Under the pieces are notes generated by a model, which saw only the letters and a program-made list of their open reading frames with translations, was not told the DNA's origin and searched no databases. Positions 30,904 to 41,800 of a stretch of DNA of 64,000 bases are shown here, piece after piece (the first letter of the stretch is position 1; the number at the start of each line of letters is the position of its first letter). The translations under genes were made by a program, and so were the position numbers. Source of the stretch: Gyrodactylus bullatarudis (taxonomy: Eukaryota; Platyhelminthes; Monogenea; Gyrodactylidea; Gyrodactylidae); contig SSNU01000200.1 of NCBI GenBank assembly GCA_012064415.1, positions 1 through 64,000 of the forward strand, given 5' to 3'.

Positions 30904-33900
30904 ATGAGTTTCGAAACTAACTTACATGGAAACCTTAAGAAATTCAATGGTTTGTAGCTAAAATTTCCATTTATTTTCAGATCATACCAAGAATTGGGAT
31001 GAAGTTGAATGCAGTATCCTGTCCAACGGAACATTTATAGTTAGAGATGTTTTCTCTGGAACGGAAACATCGATTAAACTAGACCATGTTCTGTATGGAA
31101 AAAACATGGAAAAGTTTGCCAAAAAGAGAAAAGTCAAGGAAGATTTGATCTTCTCATTGTCAAAAGATTTTCATCACACCTTCAAGTGTAAATCTCAGGA
31201 TATTTTACAGTGAGTTTATCTTTTCTCAAAATTTGATCTCATTGCAAACCCCTCGATCGATTTATTTCACATCTAGGGAATGGATTGGAACCATCTTAAG
31301 CACAGTTTGTTCTCAATTGGTTATTTCATTTTTCGATTGTGGAAATTGTTTATTTTTTATTATTAGGTTGATTCAGTGAAGAAGCATATTAACCCTTCAA
31401 CTCCAACTTCGAATAGTTTGAGAAGCTCCTTTGATCTCAATGAGAATATTAATAATAGTAAGTTTGGTTATGTGCAATTTTTGCAACAAACAAACAGCCA
31501 ATTAGAATTCATGTATTAAAAAAACTTGATCGATTCCTATTGGCTAATAATTTCATTATTGCATAACTAATCTTCAACCTGTCAGTTAGTTTAATTTGTA
31601 CATCGATATCACTTCTCAGTCTGGTGATTCTGAAATAGATCAAATAACTATCTGAACAATTTAATAGGTCGAAACCTTTATCCAAGTGCTCCAGATTTAT
31701 TTCTTCCTGAAGACATTTCAAGTCAAGAATTCATTTTTGAACCAAATCAACGTAGAAAAGCTCCTCAACCTCCAGTAGATCAAATGCCAAAGCCATATCC
31801 AACTGAACCATGTAAAGATGACCAATTCCGTCCAATAGGGGAACCGCATCAGCCACCATATCCCGGAAGTAACGATGCTCCTTACCCGAGTTTACCAGCT
31901 CCGTATTCAGCGGTACAGCCAGCTCCATATCCAGGAAGTTCACACGGTATATATATGGGAAGTCAGCCAGTTTCGGAACCTTTAGGACCGTTTGGACCAT
32001 ACCAGGCTTCCCCTTATCCGAATCAACCATCTCCAGGAGGTCAGCCAGCTTTTAATCCAGGACCTCAGCCGTATCCACCAGGTCAACCAGGAGGTTATCC
32101 ACCCCCAATGGCAGGTTCATATACAGGACCATATCTAGGATCTTATCCACAACCTGCAACGTATCCAATGCAATATCCAGGAAGCCAACCAGGTGGATAC
32201 CCTCAGCCTTGTATTTATGGTGGAATGCAGCCTGGCTGCTATGGCAATGAATATCCCAGGAAAGAGTAAGTAATAAAGAACAGATTTGTAGATAGAAATT
32301 GACACAACTCATGAGAAATTCTAAGTATAGGTCATTAAAAATGATAGAGAGCTAATTCTACTCAAGAATAAAATATAAAATTGACAAATTCAGTAAACAC
32401 TTTTAAAAATTTAACTAGTAATTTTAAAACAGTTATAAAAAAATACTTCAATGGTGTATTTTCCTGGCACAGAAAAGTTTATATACATAGTAGTTTTGTA
32501 CGTGACAAGAAAATGACCGAAAATTCAAATTTTTATTAGATTACACTTTAGCAAGCAATTTTATTCAGATTTTACAATCAATAAATTTAATCAAAGGAAC
32601 ACAAAACTCAATTTGTTTCACAAGATTAAATTTTCAAAATTCAATCTAAAATTGATTCGGTTGATGAAATTCCTTATCTGTATGATCTAAGTGATACAGA
32701 ATAACTAGATGTTGATCATAAATTCAGGTGTCATCATAATTTTTAAAATTGTGATTCTACATAATAAGAAAAACTATGGAAAGCGGGAAAATTTTGAGTA
32801 ACCTTTTATGAATTGGATCAAAGTTTAACATTTTGTATGTCAGGATTGTTATTCAACCCTGGAAAACTCACTCGAGTTCTTGAACTTAAATTACCATTGT
32901 GACTACTTTAGAATATGTTGGTTTTTAAATTAAAATTTAATTTCAGTTGAAGAATATATTTAAAAATAATAATTCTATCAACCATTTTCCTGATATGAGA
33001 AATTAATTGAGTATAGACTATAATCTAAGCTGCTTTTCTCACATTAGATTTGTTTACAGTAAAAATATTTCTATTGAAACATCTTATTTTTATTGAAGCA
33101 CGAATATTTACCCCCTAATTAAGCATTACAGTTGTACCTCTATAAAAAATGTAACAAACCTATCCCTCTCCTCTCTGCCCCTTTTAAGTTGAGTAAAATA
33201 ATGTATAGCTACTATAAAGTAGGTTCATGAGTGTCAAACTTTCCAAAAAAATAAAATTCGGTCAAGTTTAATTCATTCAATAGAGAATTTTCTGCTGATT
33301 CTTTCCATCTAATAAAAATACCAGATTCGTTCATTTCTTGTCTCATAAAACACTCTCAAACATTGCAGCAGTTTTGATTTTGGATTAAAAAATGATTTTT
33401 CTCTTTTTCGTCTTTTCACACTTTTGACCTATGACCCTCCCCTTATTAACACCCACAATTGGGGAACAACTGTAATTATAGCTTACACCACTCTTTCCCC
33501 TATAATCACACTGAGATATTCAACGATTAACTGGAAATATTAATGAGCAATCAATCCTTCTTATACAACTACAAATTTCAACGTGCAAAGAATTAGCATT
33601 TGGTATGTTATTCTCCTGAAAGGGTCCCATTTCATATCCTCTGGATCATTAATTCCCAAAGTTCATCAAAAGGAATCGGTCTGCCAAATTCAATTATAAA
33701 TTGTCTGATTTCATCATAAAATCTTTGATTTGCTGACTTGATCACTTTTGTTCTTAGAAAATATTTTACTCGTGCCAGACTAATTCCCAATTGAGAGGAA
33801 ATTTCTTTGGAAGTTTTGCCTTCCGCAACTAAATAATTAATGTCGGTTCTCAGATCATGTTTCATGGTTGTTGACAGTGAAAATGAATTGTAAATTGAAT

Positions 33901-36141
33901 TGTTGATCAAACTGAAATTTAGAGTGTTCTCATTGGACAAAAAATAATTATAATCGAAAGGTTTAGAGGATATGAAATGGGACCCTTTCAGGAGAATAAC
34001 ATTCTATACATTGAGATAGGAAAAAAGTGAGTTTTTGTGAAAATGTGAAAATTCACTGTGTTTTAATAAAAATAAGATGTTTCAATATAAATATTTTTAT
34101 TGTAAAATCAAAAACAAGCGTGAAGAAAATTTAAAACAGCTTAAATTGAACACCGAATTAAGTTCAAGAGAATCTTTGGTCTTTTAAAAATCTACGATTA
34201 GTTTTTATGTATTAACAGTAGGGTAAGAAATAATTTCTAGCTTTTTGAGTTTATGCGTTCATTTGATAGAAAATAGAAGAAGAAGAAATAACAAAATTAT
34301 TTTAATTGAAGATGTCAAATTTTAAAATTTGCGCCACTATTATTAACCCTTAACCCTTAATTTTTTTTCATGACTCAGATTCAATCTTTTGTCTATCCTA
34401 TGGTTTGTGATTACAAATCTGTAGTTGTTTCAATGCAATTATTTTTGGTTCAGAAGTTATCGATATGATTACTCAATCAGACTATGACCCTGGGAAGTAG
34501 GTTTTCAAAAAAACGTTTTTAACAAAAATTAATTTCCTCAAAAAATCAACTCTCTTTGAATTAGTATAGCACAAGTTTGAAGTATTTTCTGATGCTTAAA
34601 TAAATAGTAATAAGTAAAATGATATATGATAGAAAAATCGCTGTGGGAATTTTACTACGAGAAATAATAAATTTTGATTTATTAGACACGCTATGATCTT
34701 TTTAAATCAGATTTTCACGTCAAATATTTATTAAATCTAATCTGAATAAACCCTGAAAAAAACCGGGAAAAAAACTGGGAAAATGGGGGTTATGCAGAAT
34801 TTTAAAATTGAGTTTTCGTAAACTGCGATGAAAAAATGAGGATTTTGTAAAAATCATAAACTCCAAAAATTCATATTTAGATTGAAACTATAATAGAGCC
34901 TTGACTCAAGGTTTTGAAGGACGCCTGTGGTAGATTATAAGATCTCATGATTAAAGGTTACTGCTTATATTCTGGAAAATTAAAATCTTGAATATTGAAA
35001 ATTCTTAAATAGTCAATTTCACACATGATGTCTCGTGATAAATTAAATTTTTCATGAACATGTTTATTTGTACACTAAACTTCCTAAAAAATGTTTGAGA
35101 GTTAAACCGGACGGTAAGGACTTTTTTGCTTCATTACTTATGGGTAGGAGTATGAAATTTTTAAATTTTTTTAGAAACCAGCTGACATTTTGCTTAGCCA
35201 TAAATGAGTTATTTTTCATTATTTCGAGCCGAAATTTCAGCATATTCTTTTCATATTCTATCGTTATGCCAATTTTTATTCAATTCACCCTCGTCAAAAC
35301 AAAGTTAATTTTTTCTCGTTCAATCATCATGAAATTATCACCAATCGACACAGAATAAAAAGTTATCTTGTTTCCTTAAATTTAAGGCTAAAATATTATT
35401 TCATCTAAGATATATGAAGGTTCAAAGACGAGGTTTTTGTAAAAAGTTTTAGATTCAAGTTTTTTTCATTTTTCCCATTCAAGACTAATGTTGGATGAAG
35501 TCATCATCCATATGGGGTCTCCTAAGGTAAAAAGTTCTAGAGACCCCTTTTTTCTGCAATCACACATCATGAGATTTGCTTACTCTACTGTACAAGCAAA
35601 AACCATTCTTTCCTGTACCTCTCTGCCCCAAATATTAAACTAATGAGCGTTGGCCAATCAGGATTAAGCATCCTGGAATCAAAATTCTTTCTATCCCTAA
35701 CACTTTCATGCTGTAAACAAATTACTATTACGAATAAGTATTACATTTCGTACATCATTGTAAAGATAATTTTTTCCTTTTTCAAATGCACTAAATATAA
35801 TTTTTCTATCCTCACTAATAACTGAGATAAAATATCTTTGAAACCTTGAGTCGTGTTGAAAAACAAATAGCATCTTCATCATTCGAAAGGGCATTAAATT
35901 CAGAAAAGAATTTCACATAAACTGTACATTGTACAAGATCTCTCTTAATTTTAATTTCAGTTCTGGTCAATTTGTTCCCAGTTACCCTGGACCTAATTCT
36001 TATCCACAATATCCAGGGGGCTCATCACAGCCAGCTTATCCATCACTTCCAGGAACACCAAGAAATGAATTGGGATCAATAAATGACTCAAGTGCAAAGT
36101 ACCAATCGCCAGCTGAAATGATGCGAAGAAATATGTCATAA
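30904..36141 (+). CDS. PH-domain protein with proline/tyrosine-rich tail, 6 exons, 390 aa
   Basis: Exons: 30,904-30,949; 30,981-31,209; 31,277-31,304; 31,367-31,457; 31,668-32,265; 35,961-36,141. All junctions are GT-AG and the frame closes at 390 residues. The first intron is 31 nt; the last is 3.7 kb and contains repeats. Residues 7-105 fit a pleckstrin-homology fold: HGNLKKFND...WDEVECSILSNGTFIVRD, basic stretch KFAKKRKVKED, and the terminal helix with Trp in ILQEWIGTILSTVDSV. It would bind phosphoinositides or a protein partner. The rest is low complexity: repeats of PYPGS/GGYPQ type (about residues 160-390), a PSAP tetrapeptide at 137-140 (NLYPSAPDLF) and PPYPG. The end is SPAEMMRRNMS. 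I do not recognise an orthologue. PSAP suggests a possible ESCRT-I (TSG101) contact, by inference only. Confidence 0.8.
33129..33472. mobile_element. Small pogo-like MITE, candidate
   Basis: Starts CAGTTGTACC and ends as GGAACAACTG, flanked by TA on both sides (33,127-33,128; 33,473-33,474). The inverted repeat is short with one mismatch. It sits in the last intron of the PH-domain gene. Non-coding. Confidence 0.5.
33605..34002 (-). mobile_element. 398-bp inverted-repeat element enclosing a helix-turn-helix ORF
   Basis: Perfect terminal inverted repeats of about 38 bp (left ATGTTATTCTCCTGAAAGGG; right its mirror) enclose roughly 320 bp almost entirely filled by one minus-strand ORF. No target duplication could be fixed: flanks are TTTGGT on the left and TCTATA on the right. 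It lies in the last intron of the PH-domain gene. Size and repeats suggest a MITE, but MITEs rarely contain an intact ORF. Confidence 0.75.
33632..33940 (-). CDS. Helix-turn-helix protein of the 398-bp element, 102 aa
   Basis: An intact ORF whose stop codon (TGA, 33,632-33,634) lies within the left inverted repeat. The middle, LVAEGKTSKEISSQLGISLA followed by RVKYFLR, is a typical helix-turn-helix as in transposase N-terminal or Myb/HTH_38-type domains. The C-terminal part is rich in aromatic and acidic residues (YDEIRQFIIEFGRPIPFDEL). No catalytic domain follows. It could be the DNA-binding domain of a transposase whose core was deleted, or a stand-alone repeat-binding protein; I cannot decide. 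Confidence 0.55.
   Translation of the reverse strand: MSNENTLNFSLINNSIYNSFSLSTTMKHDLRTDINYLVAEGKTSKEISSQLGISLARVKYFLRTKVIKSANQRFYDEIRQFIIEFGRPIPFDELWELMIQRI
34003..35960. other. Remaining part of the PH-gene last intron
   Basis: No exon seen. A family-3 foldback right end lies at about 34,815-34,880 (GATGAAAAAATGAGGATTTT, then GTAAAAATCATAAACTCC). Open frames of 60-96 codons here have no recognisable content. Confidence 0.5.
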
Positions 36142-36397
36142 ATTTAAAAATAATTTCAAAACTATTTCCTGATATATCTTCATAATTTATATTTTAATCT
36201 TTCGAAATACAGTTTCATAGTTTAACAGAATTTTTGGCTTCAAAGAAATTTTACTTTAAAACTAAACTAATCAACCCCCTAACTAACTAACTAACTAACC
36301 CACCTCAATTGCTTATAAATTTTTTATATAAATTTCGTGCATTACAATAAATTCAAAAGTGTTCATTATTTGAATTTGATGCGCTCTGATTCAAGTA

Positions 36398-36869
36398 CAG
36401 TTAATTAGACACATGATGGCTCACTAGATGAATATATTTCCTACCAAAATTATATTTATACCTCTCTGCTCCTCTTCAGGTGACCGATAATATGCATGAA
36501 AACCAACAACCAATAGTATTTCATAAAATACCACAGAACGAATGGTATACTCAATCAATTTGAAATTAAAACTTATTCAAATATGTATGTGAAAATCCAA
36601 TCAAGTTTCTGAAATACTTGATTACAAAATAGAGGTAGAAAAGATTTATTTTAATGAACGAATAAAATTCAAGTTACATAAAAAATCGTTCCTGCTTAGC
36701 TTAGCCTTAGAGTTGGTGAGAAGTGGAGGAAAAATTGGTAAAGAAAATACTCAAATTCTATTGGTTTTCATGCATATTATCGGTCACCTGAAGAGGAGCA
36801 GAGAGGTATAAATATAATTTTGGTAGGAAATATATTCATCTAGTGAGCCATCATGTGTCTAATTAACTG
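36398..36869. mobile_element. Tigger/pogo-type MITE (472 bp)
   Basis: Ends CAGTTAATTAGACACATGAT and its reverse complement, flanked by TA (36,396-36,397; 36,870-36,871). The inverted repeats exceed 100 bp (to TGCATGAAAACCAACAACCA near 36,493). The terminus resembles that of the Tigger element at 17,381 (same ACACATGATGGCT inside), so the autonomous partner is probably of that family. Confidence 0.8.
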
Positions 36870-36929
36870 TAATTGATAATTTTTATGGAAAACAATGCCG
36901 AGTTTCTTCGAAAATATGACGAAGGGATC

Positions 36930-37015
36930 TTCATGAAGCATTAGAAGTCGAGTGAATATTTAGTGATTAAGCTTATGTTTCACCAGATCTCATCAGACTA
37001 TTACATCGACTTGAT
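36930..37015 (-). mobile_element. Diverged hammerhead-bearing unit
   Basis: The minus strand contains GTCGATGTAATAGTCTGATG and the hammerhead-like motif at 36,961-37,000, followed by AATATTCACTCGACTTC. No ORF head could be aligned with confidence. A further degenerate relative (TCGATGTAATTCTCTGACGA on minus) lies near 60,880-60,915. Confidence 0.5.
36961..37000 (-). ncRNA. Hammerhead ribozyme-like motif (copy 5)
   Basis: Minus strand: TAGT, CTGATGA, GATCTGGT, GAA, weak stem III containing TAAGCTTA, C, ACTA. Stem I pairs perfectly over four bases and differs in sequence from other copies. Confidence 0.55.
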
Positions 37016-37437
37016 ATTTATACTAGATTTATGAGCAAATGCAATTCCCTCTTATTGGTTTAAATAGTTTTTAGGGATGAAAAATAGGGGGTGAGGGTTG
37101 TATAAGGTTAAAAATGTCTCCTTTTGATACTTTTTAATTTACTGTCGGTTGTGAAACTCATTGGCCACTGTTGTTCTAGAAACGGCGATAAAATTTTCGA
37201 TCTTTGATTTCAATAATAAATAATGCCTTGAGAAAATTTTTGCTCTCATTTCACAGTTTTAAAGTCAAGAGATTAAACTTGGTTTTAATGGAAAGGCTTA
37301 TCTAAAATTTAAATTCCTAAATTTCGGAGCTATCCATAGTAGACTTATGATCAATTAAATCAGCTTTGTAATGTGTTAATGTCTCAATAAATACTATACC
37401 TCATCGAACAGCAAAACTTCTGTATGGAAATACACGT
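37016..37437. other. Gene-free sequence
   Basis: AT-rich spacer between repeats with no coding or structural feature I can support. Confidence 0.45.
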
Positions 37438-37935
37438 AAAGCTATTCTCGATGAATTTGGAAATTCATGATTTTTACAAGAATCTCATTCTTTCATCAAG
37501 GTATCGAAATTTTTGAAAGAATTTTGGGTAACTGATCCAAATTGTACACTTTTACTTAAATGAGAAAAAAAATTTGGAAAATTTAGGGTGATCCAAGATC
37601 ATTTCAAAATGACGGGTTTTTTCAAAAAAAGGAATGAGAATAAATATTTTCTTTGTCTAATAATGATCCTGAAAAATAACTTCTGATTCCTCTCAGACCT
37701 TGAAATCAACAAAAATTTTCAACTCAAAGTTTGAAGACATTGAAAAATCGCGCCATCTCACATTTAAAAATGTCTCTAAAATTTTCCAAAAAAAAATTTT
37801 TTTCAAAATATATTTCTAAACTCAGTAAAAGTGTACAATTTGGATCAGTAACCCAAAATTCTTTCAAAAATTTCGATACCTTGATGAAAGAATGATATTT
37901 TTGTAAAAATCATGAATTCCCAAATAGCTGTAGGT
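37438..37935. repeat. Foldback element, family 3 (copy b)
   Basis: AGCTATTCTCGATGAATTTG, TTCATGATTTTTACAAGAAT and GATCCAAATTGTACACTTTT on the left are mirrored by AAGTGTACAATTTGGATC and TTTTTGTAAAAATCATGAAT on the right. The two arms meet near 37,690. Confidence 0.85.
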
Positions 37936-38206
37936 ATAGTAACCACATAAATGAGCAGGTAGTTTGGATAGATCTAATTGAGAAAAAATGTTCAGCAAAA
38001 AGGGATTTCTATGTTATAAGAAAGTGCCTGATTAACTCATAAATAAACTCATGAAAGCTTTAGCAGATAGAGTTCTAGCGATTGCATATTTGAATTCTTT
38101 GACTTTGGGAAATGAGTTTTTAAAAAACGTTTTGAATAAAAAAATTAATTTTTGGAAGATATCAACTTTCTTTGAATTAGTCAAGGACTAGTTCGACGAA
38201 TGATTT

Positions 38207-38482
38207 TTGACCATACATGATTACTTCAAGCCGAATACATGGGGAACACATTTCAATCCCATCGGCAAATCGAAGGCGAATGAAAGCGATTGGTCAGAAT
38301 GGACCAGTGTACTTTATTCATTAAAAATTATGTATAAATATTACGTGTCGGTGTAAGGTCTGATGAGAACCGACGAAAATAAAAGCTTTTATTCACCTTA
38401 AACTCGTCGTTCTACTAACCAGCATGACTAGCAGTCAGCAACAAGCAAACATTTTCCAAGAAATAAGGCAGCTTATGACCAG
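38207..38482 (+). mobile_element. Hammerhead-bearing retroelement unit, best-preserved copy
   Basis: Near-identical to 23,982-24,258, with the same left and right borders. It has a perfectly paired hammerhead-like motif (38,354-38,400), and ATG at 38,425 opens [19 protein letters not shown], ended by the border. It lies just upstream of the ABC transporter gene. Confidence 0.75.
38354..38400 (+). ncRNA. Hammerhead ribozyme-like motif (copy 6, canonical)
   Basis: TAAGGT (38,354-38,359), CTGATGA (38,360-38,366), GAACCGAC, GAA (38,375-38,377), stem III AATAAAAGCTTTTATT (38,378-38,393), C (38,394, predicted cleavage after it), ACCTTA (38,395-38,400), which pairs fully with TAAGGT. This is the best match in the window. 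Confidence 0.72.
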
Positions 38483-38875
38483 GAATGATTTTTGAGTATT
38501 GTAAGAGATTTATAGATTACCTATCGAATGGGTGGTAACTGAAGTATTTTCTTAGGCTTAGATATATAATAATGAGTTGCTTGAGTGGTCTGTTTCTTAA
38601 AAGGCGCAGTGGGACTTTAAGGGATAATTCCTCAAATAGGATATTCGTTCTGAAACCTGTATTCATACGAAATGTATCACTCCATTTAGAAATAATACGA
38701 AATACTCTTTCATTTAATCAATTTAATTGATTCTTTTTGGTATGATGTCAGTGAGATGCAGAAATTTCAAAGGACTCTCTTAATGAGTTCTTTTTAAATT
38801 GAAGCAAAATCAAGTGAGGTTAAATTTCTTTTGTTTACAAATATTGAGAGTGGTTTATTTGAAAAAAGTTGCAAG

Positions 38876-41800
38876 ATGAAAGTTTTCATCGTAAGTTTTA
38901 TACCCTACTTACAACCATGCATTTCTAGTCTGAATATTTGGATAAGGAAAAGATTATTGGATTTATCTGTGTTATAATCCTGTCAATACTCTCCGGAATA
39001 TTTATACCTCTGAATATAGTGGTGTTTGGAAAAATTGTCATTCGTTATGTAGAAGTAGAACCGGAACTTTTGACACCTTCAGTACAAGAATATGCTTACG
39101 GCTTTCCAATTCTAAGTCTGCTAACTTCAATTACAATATTCTCTCAGACATATCTCATAAAATACCTGTTCAATAAGATTGGGAAAATAATGAGATCTCG
39201 AATTCTGGAATCGATTCTATCACAAGATTTGAAAATCCTTGAAAAGGGCTCCCCCGAATGGTTGATAGAGAATCTTATCGAGGTTGTAAATCTGATCAAA
39301 AATGATTCTGAAAGGTTCACTAACTTCATTCAGAGTATTAGTGCCTTTATTTGTGGAATTATCATCGGATTTGTTTACTCATGGAAGTTGACTCTGGTGA
39401 CTATCGCTTGTCTACCTTTGGTCTTCATTTCAGTTATCTCAATCGACTTGATACAAATTTACTTTCAAGAAAAGGTTAAAAAGTCTTACAAGAGAGCAGA
39501 TGGAATTGTAAAGAATATCTTAAATTGCATAAGAATAGTTAATGTATACGCGACACAAGAGATTGAAATTTCTCGATTTCAAAATGAATTAGCTTCCACT
39601 AAAAGAGTACTTCTTGAAAAAACTTTATTGACGGGAATATGTGAGTTGAAAGTGAAATAGTATATTTACGGACCGCTGACTTCAAATTATTTTATTTATT
39701 GATTATTTTACAAAAGTAATAATTCAGGATACCTCAAAACTATGAATTTTGGTTAGAATTTCTCATACCCTGATTCTCATTGGTCAGGAAAAAAAAGAAA
39801 AAAGAGTTTTTAATATTGAAAAGATGGATTTAAAAAATAATGACCAAGTTTTATAGCAAAAAATAACCATATAAATTACAAAATTATCCAGAGCTATTGT
39901 TTATTTATTATTTGGCGAAATTAATTACATTTCTTCAAAAATATCATAATTTCCTTTATTCCAACAACTAATGGCCGTATTTATATTGGAATTTAAAAAT
40001 CAATTTTTTATCCGGAAAAAACAGTAAATTCTTATTTACATGTCAACGAGCTTCAACGTTTTCAAAACCCGTCTTGTTATTTTTGGCGAAATTTTTTTGA
40101 CACCTTTAATTTTAGTATTCGCAGATTGAGGTTTAAAAGAACAGCTTCCTGTTTTTTCCCCATTCTTGTTTGTTTTATCCCATTTAGGGTTAACTGATAG
40201 GTTTAAAATATCTCTACGGAACAGGGGATTTTGATGTCATCAGTCTTTAGAAGCTTGTTAATATGAAGATAAGAATTCACAATTATTTACAATTATTATC
40301 CCTTTAAATCTTTGAAATCAAGAATATTCGAACTCAATAGTTCATTCATCAAGATATTTCTCTATACAGTATTTTTATCATTGAGTTCAAAATATTTTCA
40401 TCGAGAGAAAAATTGTAGCTAGCTTTTTATTTTGATTGGATTTGATAACGATGAAAAAATTTTGTCATCATCATCATTTATTACCTTTTGCAGTTATTGG
40501 ATTATGTGAATTCATTGTTTTCTCAGTGATAGCTGTTCTTATTTTCTATGGCATGCAACTCTATAAGAATGATGAAATCACATCTGGTGGCATTATTCTT
40601 GTAATATTCAATGCAGTTATTGGATGCCAGTCCTTGGGAACAGTTATGCCATCAATAACTGATTTTTATCAAACTCACAGGTATCTTAGCCAGATTTATA
40701 AAATTCATCATGGAGATATAACACTGGATAAGAAGAAGCAAGGCTACAAAAATCATCCAAAGATGGGCAGAATTGAGTTTAAAAATGTATCTTTTACCTA
40801 TCAAAACGATGAAAAATTCCTTCAGGTATGTTATATTTCTTCTGCAGTTAGAAGCGAAAAGTTATATAATATATGAAAATAAGAATTTTTAAAACTAGAA
40901 ATATTTCGTTCTAGGTAAAATATCCCACAGGTTTGTCTTATTTGGTAGTGGATTAACCCATGTCGTTGGATTTTACAGTTTACTCATGGATCCTACCTAC
41001 GGAAGAAACATAGAGCATTTGGAAATAATCTAAGTATACATCTTCGGTAGACATAAACACAAACTGATACTGAGTCTAAAAGAGGGCGAAACGCGTGTAT
41101 ATGTCTGTTAGAACAAAATATTTCTAGTTAATTTTACTGCATAGGTGAGGCACTATTCATTAGATAGAAATTTGTGATCTCAATTATTTCATCGATAGAA
41201 TGCAAAAGATGGCAGTAAATCAAATTATTCTACAATTCTATCTTTCGATTTTTAGGTGTTAAAAAATAGACATTCGTCAATGAAAATATTTTATGGGGCA
41301 TAATTTTCTAGAGATTTCTAACGCTTTGAATACTTCAAGGTCTACTGTATCCGAATTGGAGTAGATTATATTTCTAAAACGGGCTTGATTAGGCAAAAAT
41401 TGAGTTAAAGTTGAGGATTTTCGTAATGAATCGGTAAGTTTTCAACCTTGACTTCAAAAATCAGATGATCTGAGGAAAATTTTCCTCCAACTCTTTCATT
41501 AAGAATTTAATTTGAAATGTTGGTGTGAAATTAAAATAAATTTAAATTTAGATCCTTAATCATGCAAATTTTATCGTCAATCCAGAAGAGAAAATTGCTA
41601 TAATTGGGAAAATATCTTCAGGGAAAGATACAATTTTGAAATTAATTCAAAGATTCTACGACCCATCTGATGGACAGGTATATTTTAACTAATAAATAAA
41701 CAACTAGAAAATTAAACTTTTTAAAAAGATCCTTTTAGATCATGTCGATATTAAGGAATATCAACTTTCTTGGCTACGCAATCAGATAATTGAAATCCAG

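Noticed and set aside
36930..37015. Full functional hammerhead unit
   Set aside because: The core is present but stem III is poor and no ORF head follows; listed only as a diverged copy.
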